From Lysobacter oculi (lineage in GTDB: Bacteria; Pseudomonadota; Gammaproteobacteria; Xanthomonadales; Xanthomonadaceae), in the NCBI RefSeq assembly GCF_003293695.1, contig NZ_CP029556.1, positions 134,001 to 198,000 of the forward strand: DNA of 64,000 nucleotides, given 5' to 3'. Made by a program: the position numbers and the translations under genes. Positions 58,774-64,000 of this stretch are shown piece by piece. Position 1 is the stretch's first letter, and the number at the start of each line of letters is the position of its first letter. The notes beneath the pieces were generated by a model. That model was not told the origin of the DNA, did no database searches, and saw only the letters and a program-made list of their open reading frames with translations.

Positions 58774-58858
58774 ACTTCCGGCACGCGGGCGGCCCCGGCA
58801 TCTGGGCTAGACTGCGGCCTCCGCCCCATTTCGCGCGCCGCGCATCGCCCCTTCCCGC

Positions 58859-61348
58859 ATGGCCAAATACGATTACGACGATCCCGATTTCGACGACGCG
58901 GACGAGACTGCGGAGGTCGGATCGGGGTGGGGCCGTCGGCTGCTGGTCGTCGCGCTGGCGGTCATGGGCATCGGGCTCGGCTTCCTCATCCCCTACACCC
59001 TCTATCTCAACCACCAGGTCAGCCAGCGTTTCGGCGAACTGAAGTGGCAGTTGCCCACGCGCGTCTATGCGCGTCCGCTGCAGCTGGAACCCGGCATCGC
59101 GATGGATGCCAGCACACTCAAGAACGAGCTGGATGCCGCCGCCTATCGCGATGACGGCGTCGGCAGCAAGCCCGGCAGCTATGCACGCAAGGGCGGCGTC
59201 TTCACCATCTCCAGCCGCGGTTATTACGATGTCGAAGGCCGTATCGCACCGCAGCGCATCCAGGTGTCGCTGGGTAGCGGTGAAGTGGCTTCGGTGCGCG
59301 GTATCGGCGGCAAGGCCAATGTGCGCGCCGCACGCCTCGACCCCGCCCGCATCGCCACCCTCTACGGCCAGAAGCAGGAGGAACGCCGCCTGGTCAGTCT
59401 GGACGAAGTGCCGGAAGCGCTGGTCACCGGCCTGCAGGCGGTCGAGGACCGCGACTTCGCGCGTCACCACGGCATCGATCCGTCCGGCATGGCGCGTGCG
59501 GTCTGGGTCTCGCTGCGCTCCGGCGGCAAGAGCCTGCAGGGCGGCAGCACGCTGACCCAGCAGCTGGCACGCAGCGGCCTGCTCGGCATCGGCAAGGAAC
59601 AGACACCGAGCCGCAAGCTCAAGGAAATCCTCTACGCGCTGATCCTGGAGGCGCGCTACGACAAGCGCACCATCCTCGAAACCTATTTCAACCAGGTCTA
59701 CCTGGGCCAGCGGGGTTCGCAGGCGATCCACGGCGTGGCTTCGGCATCGGAGTTCTGGTTCAACCGCAACCTGTCCGATCTCAGCAACGAGCAGATCGCG
59801 CTGCTGATCGCGATCGTCAAAGGCCCGTCGTACTACGACCCGCGCCGCAATCCCGAGCGTGCCCGCGAGCGTCGCAACTTCGTGCTGGGCGAGATGCTGG
59901 AAACCGGCATCATCGACAAGAAGGAACACGACCGCGCCGTCGCCGCGCCGCTCGGCGTGAGCCAGGAACCCGGTGGTGCCGCGCCGAACCGCTTCCCCGC
60001 CTACGTCGATCTGGTGCGCCGCCAGCTGGTGCGCGACTACCCGGCCGATTCGCTGCAGGGCGCGGGGCTGGCGGTGATGACGGCGATGTCGCCTTCCGCG
60101 CAGGGCTATGCCGAGGGCGCGGTGACGCGCACGCTGAAATCGCTCGGCCCGCGCAAGAACGCGCCGCTCGAAGCCGGCCTGGTGATGACCGATGTGCACA
60201 CCGGCCAGGTGGTCGCCGCGGTCGGCAGCCGCGACTTCTCCAACCCCGGTTTCAACCGTGCGATCGAGGCGCAGCGCCCGGTCGGTTCCATCATCAAACC
60301 CTTCGTCTACCTGCTGGCGCTGGCGCAGCCGGGCAAGTGGTCACTGGCGAGTTATGTCGATGATTCGCCGCTGACCATCCGCCAGGGCAATGGCCAGGGC
60401 TGGTCGCCCGGCAATTCCGATGGCCGCAGCCACGGCACCGTGCGCGTCATCGATGCGCTGGCGCAGTCCTACAACCTGGCGACGGTGCGGCTGGGCATGG
60501 ATGTGGGGCCGGAGCGCGTGGCGCAGCTGACCCGCACGCTGGCCGGCATCGAGCCGCAGACCAATCCCTCGCTGCTGCTCGGCGCCACCGACCAGAGCCC
60601 GTACGCGATGGCGCAGCTCTACCAGTTCCTCGCTTCCGGGGGCGAAGTGCAGCCGCTGCATGCGGTGCGAGGCGTGCTGGACCCCAAGGGCCGCGCGATC
60701 AACCGCTACGACAACGCGCCGGCGCCGGCGCAGAAGGGTGATGCCATCGCCGCGCGGCTGGTGACCATCGCGCTGCAGCAGGCGGTGTCCTCGGGCACCG
60801 GGCGGCAGCTGGTCGCCGATGGCCTGGGCCGGCTCAAGGCCGCGGGCAAGACCGGTACCTCCAACGACAGCCGTGACAGCTGGTTCGCCGGCTGGACCGG
60901 CGACCACCTCGCCGTGGTCTGGGTCGGCAACGACCAGAACAAGCCGACCGGCCTGTACGGCGCGACCGGCGCGATGCGCGTGTGGTCGGGCATCTTCTCG
61001 CGCCTGCCGAGCCAGCCGCTGGAAGTGGGCGATGACGGCATCGACTGGCAGTGGGTGGATGGCAGCCATGCCACCGATGCCGCCTGCCCGGGTGCGCGCC
61101 GCTTCGCCTTCGTGCGTGGCTATGCGCCGGCCTACCAGGCCTGCGTGATCGCGCCGCCCACGCCGGAAGTGCAGTACGACGAATACGGCAACCCGATCAC
61201 CGCGCCGCCAGCCGAAGACGAAGGGGGTGGCTGGCGCGAATTCTTCGGCCTGGGCGATCGCCGCCCACCGCAGGACCCGGCCACCACGCCGCCATCGGCA
61301 TCGCCGCCCGCGCCGCAGCCGCCGCCTCCACCGCCGCCATCGCGATGA
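58859..61348 (+). CDS. mrcB: Penicillin-binding protein 1B
   Basis: An 829-residue bifunctional class A PBP. One N-terminal membrane anchor (about residues 28-50) follows an acidic cytosolic tail. The UB2H-like region precedes the transglycosylase domain (AVEDRDFARHHGID, GGSTLTQQLARSG), and the transpeptidase domain has the active-site SIIK in RPVGSIIKPF, QSYNLA and KTGTSND. The tail after about residue 760 is rich in proline (APQPPPPPPPSR), longer than in E. coli. TAGACT at 58808-58813 may be its -10. Confidence 0.96.
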   Translation: MAKYDYDDPDFDDADETAEVGSGWGRRLLVVALAVMGIGLGFLIPYTLYLNHQVSQRFGELKWQLPTRVYARPLQLEPGIAMDASTLKNELDAAAYRDDGVGSKPGSYARKGGVFTISSRGYYDVEGRIAPQRIQVSLGSGEVASVRGIGGKANVRAARLDPARIATLYGQKQEERRLVSLDEVPEALVTGLQAVEDRDFARHHGIDPSGMARAVWVSLRSGGKSLQGGSTLTQQLARSGLLGIGKEQTPSRKLKEILYALILEARYDKRTILETYFNQVYLGQRGSQAIHGVASASEFWFNRNLSDLSNEQIALLIAIVKGPSYYDPRRNPERARERRNFVLGEMLETGIIDKKEHDRAVAAPLGVSQEPGGAAPNRFPAYVDLVRRQLVRDYPADSLQGAGLAVMTAMSPSAQGYAEGAVTRTLKSLGPRKNAPLEAGLVMTDVHTGQVVAAVGSRDFSNPGFNRAIEAQRPVGSIIKPFVYLLALAQPGKWSLASYVDDSPLTIRQGNGQGWSPGNSDGRSHGTVRVIDALAQSYNLATVRLGMDVGPERVAQLTRTLAGIEPQTNPSLLLGATDQSPYAMAQLYQFLASGGEVQPLHAVRGVLDPKGRAINRYDNAPAPAQKGDAIAARLVTIALQQAVSSGTGRQLVADGLGRLKAAGKTGTSNDSRDSWFAGWTGDHLAVVWVGNDQNKPTGLYGATGAMRVWSGIFSRLPSQPLEVGDDGIDWQWVDGSHATDAACPGARRFAFVRGYAPAYQACVIAPPTPEVQYDEYGNPITAPPAEDEGGGWREFFGLGDRRPPQDPATTPPSASPPAPQPPPPPPPSR

Positions 61349-61376
61349 GGGCGGCAGCGAAGGAACGCGCCCGCCG

Positions 61377-63386
61377 ATGAGCACGCTCCGCGACCGTACC
61401 CGCGAGGCCCTGGGCGAAGCCGGGCCGCTGGCGTCCGCCATCCCCGGCTTCGTGCCGCGCGAGACGCAGCAACGGCTGGCCGACGCCATCGCCGACGCCG
61501 TCATCGAGACAGGCACCCTGCTGGCCGAAGCCGGCACCGGCACCGGCAAGACCTACGCCTATCTGGTGCCGGCGCTGCTGTCCGGCCGCAAGACCATCAT
61601 CAGCACCGGCACCCGCGCGCTGCAGGACCAGCTCTATCACCGCGACCTGCCGCGCGTGCGCGAGGCGCTTGGCATCGGCCACAGTTCCGCGCTGCTGAAG
61701 GGCCGCGCCAACTACCTGTGCCGCCAGCGCATGGAGCAGGCCAAGGGCGAGCCCAAATTCGCCAGCCGCGAACACGCCACCCAGTTCCAGCGCATCGTCG
61801 CCTGGAGCGGGCGCACCCGCTTCGGTGACCTGGCCGAGCTGGAAAACATGCCGGAAGACTCGCCGGTCTATCCGCTGGTCACCTCCACCAACGAGAACTG
61901 CCTGGGCAACGAATGTCCGTTCTGGAGCGAGTGCTTCGTGGTGCAGGCGCGCCAGCGTGCACAGGCGGCGGATGTGGTGGTGGTCAACCATCACCTGCTG
62001 CTGGCCGACCTGGCGCTCAAGCAGGAGGGCTTCGGCGAGATCCTGCCGGGCGCGCAGACCTTCGTGGTCGACGAGGCGCACCAGTTGCCGGAACTCGCCG
62101 CACAGTTCTTCGGTGAAGGCCTGGGCGCACGGTTGCTGGTGGAACTGGCGCGCGATGTCCTGTCCGCCTCGCGCGAATCCTCCGGTGCGCTCGCCGCGTT
62201 GCAGGCCCCTGCGCAGCAGTTCGAACACGTCAGCCGCTACCTGCGTGCGGCGATGGACAACCTGCCGGTGCGCGGCACCCGCGAACGCGCGTTGCACGAA
62301 CCGGCAGTCGAGAGTGCGTTCGATGCCTTGTCGGATGCGCTCGTCGCGTTGATCGCGGCGCTCGGCCCGTGGCGCGAAAGCGGTCCCGCGCTCGATGCCG
62401 CCCACGCCCGCGCGGTCGAGGCCGAAGCCCGCCTGCAACGCTGGCTGGAAGCCTGGAACCGCGATCTGGATGAGGAGGCCGAACCGCTCGACGAGCGCAG
62501 CCCCGATCCCGGTCGCGACAACGTCTACTGGTACGAACTGACGCCGAAGGGCTTCCGCCTGCAGCGCACGCCGCTGGATATCTCCGGCCCGCTGCGCCGC
62601 CATCGCGAGCAGTCGCGCGCGGCGTGGATTTTCACCTCGGCCACGCTCGCGGTCGGCGGCGCGTTCAACCATGTCTCGCAGCGGCTGGGCCTGTGGGAGC
62701 CGGAAACGAGGCTCGAACCCGGCCCGTTCGACTGGCCGCGGCAGGCGCTGCTCTACATGCCCAAGCGCATGCCCGAGCCCTCTGAATTCGGTTTCAACAC
62801 CGCGGTGGTCGAGGCGGTGCTGCCGGTGCTGCGCGCCTCGCAGGGCCGCGCCTTCCTGCTGTTCGCCTCGCATCGCGCGTTGAAGGAGGCCGCGCAGTTG
62901 CTGCGCGAGCGCGACGATATTCCGTGGCCGCTGTTCGTGCAGGGTGAGGCGCCGCGCGCGCAGCTGCTGCAGCAGTTCCGCGATTCCGGCCATGGCGTGC
63001 TGCTCGGCACCGCGAGTTTCCGCGAAGGGGTCGATGTCGCGGGCGATGCGCTGTCGGTCGTCGTCATCGACAAGCTGCCGTTTGCCGCGCCGGACGATCC
63101 GGTGTTCGAAGCGCGGCTCGATGCCGTGCGCCGCAGCGGCGGCAATCCCTTCCGCGACGAACAGCTGCCGCAGGCGGTGATCGCGCTCAAGCAGGGCGCG
63201 GGCCGGCTGATCCGCACCATCGATGATCGCGGCGTGCTGGTGCTGTGCGACCCGCGCCTGCATGGCAAGAGCTATGGCCGCATCTTCATCGACTCGCTGC
63301 CGCCGATGCCGCGCACGCGCGAGATCGCCGATGTCGAAGCGTTCTTCGCGATGCGCGATGCAGGTGATGACGCGTCATCCGGATAA
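61377..63386 (+). CDS. YoaA/DinG-type XPD-like DNA helicase
   Basis: A 669-residue superfamily-2 iron-sulfur helicase. Walker A AGTGTGKTYAYL, the four Fe-S cysteines (NYLCRQRM, then NCLGNECPFWSEC), the DEAH box VVDEAHQLPEL, TSATLAVGGAFN and the C-terminal GTASFREGVDV and KQGAGRLIRT motifs are all intact. The length and cysteine spacing point to YoaA rather than DinG, which is longer. YoaA acts with the Pol III chi subunit in damage tolerance. ATG 61377 lies 28 bases after mrcB. Confidence 0.9.
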   Translation: MSTLRDRTREALGEAGPLASAIPGFVPRETQQRLADAIADAVIETGTLLAEAGTGTGKTYAYLVPALLSGRKTIISTGTRALQDQLYHRDLPRVREALGIGHSSALLKGRANYLCRQRMEQAKGEPKFASREHATQFQRIVAWSGRTRFGDLAELENMPEDSPVYPLVTSTNENCLGNECPFWSECFVVQARQRAQAADVVVVNHHLLLADLALKQEGFGEILPGAQTFVVDEAHQLPELAAQFFGEGLGARLLVELARDVLSASRESSGALAALQAPAQQFEHVSRYLRAAMDNLPVRGTRERALHEPAVESAFDALSDALVALIAALGPWRESGPALDAAHARAVEAEARLQRWLEAWNRDLDEEAEPLDERSPDPGRDNVYWYELTPKGFRLQRTPLDISGPLRRHREQSRAAWIFTSATLAVGGAFNHVSQRLGLWEPETRLEPGPFDWPRQALLYMPKRMPEPSEFGFNTAVVEAVLPVLRASQGRAFLLFASHRALKEAAQLLRERDDIPWPLFVQGEAPRAQLLQQFRDSGHGVLLGTASFREGVDVAGDALSVVVIDKLPFAAPDDPVFEARLDAVRRSGGNPFRDEQLPQAVIALKQGAGRLIRTIDDRGVLVLCDPRLHGKSYGRIFIDSLPPMPRTREIADVEAFFAMRDAGDDASSG

Positions 63387-63474
63387 CCCGCTGCCTGCAG
63401 TACCCAGGCCCGTCACGCGCGTGCGGACACCCCGGGCATCCATCCCGCGCCCGGCTCCGCGACGATCGCTTCGC

Positions 63475-63480
63475 TAAGCT
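63475..63480 (+). promoter_or_regulatory. Possible -10 of tsaB
   Basis: TAAGCT lies about 27 bases before the ATG at 63508. No clear -35. Confidence 0.3.
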
Positions 63481-63507
63481 AGCCGCCACATCCGCCACTG
63501 CATCGCC

Positions 63508-64000
63508 ATGAACCTGCTCGCGCTCGAAACCAGCACCGAAGCCTGCTCGGTCGCCCTTGTCCACGGCGACCTGCTTATCGAGCGCTTCGAAGTCGCGCCG
63601 CGTCGCCACGCCGAACTCACCCTGCCGTGGACCGACGCGTTGCTGGCCGAAGCCGGCCTCGCGCGCAGTGCCGTGCAGGCGATCGCGGTCGGTCGCGGGC
63701 CGGGCGCGTTCACCGGCGTGCGGCTCGGCATCTCGCTGGCGCAGGGCATGGCGCTGGCGCTCGGTGTGCCGGCTGTCGCCATTTCCACGCTCGCCGCATT
63801 GGCGATGCGTGCCGATGCCGGCGAAGGCGAACGCGTCCTCGCCGCCATCGACGCGCGCATGGGCGAGGTCTATTGCTGCGCCTACGAAATCCGCGATGGC
63901 GAACCGCACGCGCTCGGCGATGAACACGTCGGTGCGCCCGACAGCGTGCAGGTGGAAGGCGAAGGCTGGCACGGCGTCGGTACCGGATTCGCCGCGCAGG
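63508..64000 (+). CDS. tsaB: tRNA threonylcarbamoyladenosine biosynthesis protein TsaB (3' truncated)
   Basis: The first 164 residues of TsaB, the partner that joins TsaD, TsaE and TsaC in making t6A37 on ANN-decoding tRNAs. LLALETSTEACSVALVHGD is the start of the ASKHA fold; AVGRGPGAFTGVRLGISLAQG is the key helical segment shared with TsaD. ATG 63508 is the natural start. The window ends within the gene. The 121 bases between the helicase gene and this one hold nothing clear beyond a weak -10. Confidence 0.95.
   Translation, partial: MNLLALETSTEACSVALVHGDLLIERFEVAPRRHAELTLPWTDALLAEAGLARSAVQAIAVGRGPGAFTGVRLGISLAQGMALALGVPAVAISTLAALAMRADAGEGERVLAAIDARMGEVYCCAYEIRDGEPHALGDEHVGAPDSVQVEGEGWHGVGTGFAAQ

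Overview
The window is a gene-dense, GC-rich chromosomal segment from a gammaproteobacterium, most likely of the Xanthomonadaceae/Lysobacteraceae (Xanthomonas, Lysobacter, Luteimonas and relatives). This is inferred from gene content: two TonB-dependent receptors including an Oar-like one, a SAM-I riboswitch ahead of metX-metB-hom, GTP-dependent PEP carboxykinase, a DUF4426 lipoprotein-proC-yggS cluster divergent from pilT-pilU, yqgE-ruvX-pyrB, and aroK-aroB-WGR-hemE. No rRNA, tRNA, CRISPR array, transposase or prophage gene was seen. Both ends cut genes: a nucleotide-transporter-like gene on the left and tsaB on the right.

Layout. 1-6 kb: end of a membrane transporter, a metallophosphoesterase, a small membrane protein with a hotdog-fold protein, and fadE facing a TetR regulator across an intergenic region with inverted repeats. 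6-8 kb: pckG. 8-16.3 kb: an outer-membrane uptake locus with a TonB-dependent receptor, a methyltransferase, a TPR/aspartyl beta-hydroxylase protein and a carboxypeptidase-regulatory-domain (Oar-like) receptor; both receptors end at strong intrinsic terminators. 16.3-17.8 kb: a gene-poor stretch and an exported protein of unknown function. 17.8-21 kb: hslO divergent from mtgA, a glycosyltransferase and a CBS-domain protein. 21-26.3 kb, minus strand: M23 peptidase, prfC, hemolysin III homologue, AsmA-like protein; prfC carries two frameshifts. 26.3-29.8 kb: promoter, SAM-I riboswitch and metX-metB-hom for methionine synthesis. 29.8-36.6 kb: APH-like kinase, sdaA facing a small glutaredoxin, cytochrome b561, and a large propeller hybrid histidine kinase. 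36.6-39.6 kb, minus strand: aroK-aroB-WGR-hemE. 39.7-42.7 kb: dodecin, pdxH, a YqfO-like protein, a cobalamin-binding-type protein, GNAT, DUF4426 lipoprotein. 42.7-46.6 kb: proC and yggS diverging from the twitching motors pilT and pilU. 46.6-53.2 kb: yqgE, ruvX, pyrB, dps, hrpA. 53.2-58.8 kb: small exported protein, relA, and an epimerase plus two GT2 glycosyltransferases, the second frameshifted by a 4-bp duplication. 58.9-64 kb: mrcB, a YoaA/DinG-type helicase, and tsaB.

Most genes are housekeeping and tightly packed, with many ATGA, GTGA or TGATG stop/start overlaps. The strongest items outside ordinary annotation are: (1) nine genes have a -10-like hexamer ending exactly 6 or 7 bases before the start codon, which suggests leaderless mRNAs; (2) the metX riboswitch is followed by a hairpin that buries the Shine-Dalgarno sequence, suggesting translational control; (3) disrupted prfC and glycosyltransferase genes; (4) the receptor/methyltransferase/aspartyl-hydroxylase locus, whose substrate is unknown; (5) paired inverted repeats between fadE and its TetR neighbour. 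I did not find an unmistakable new multi-gene system; item 4 is the best candidate for one.
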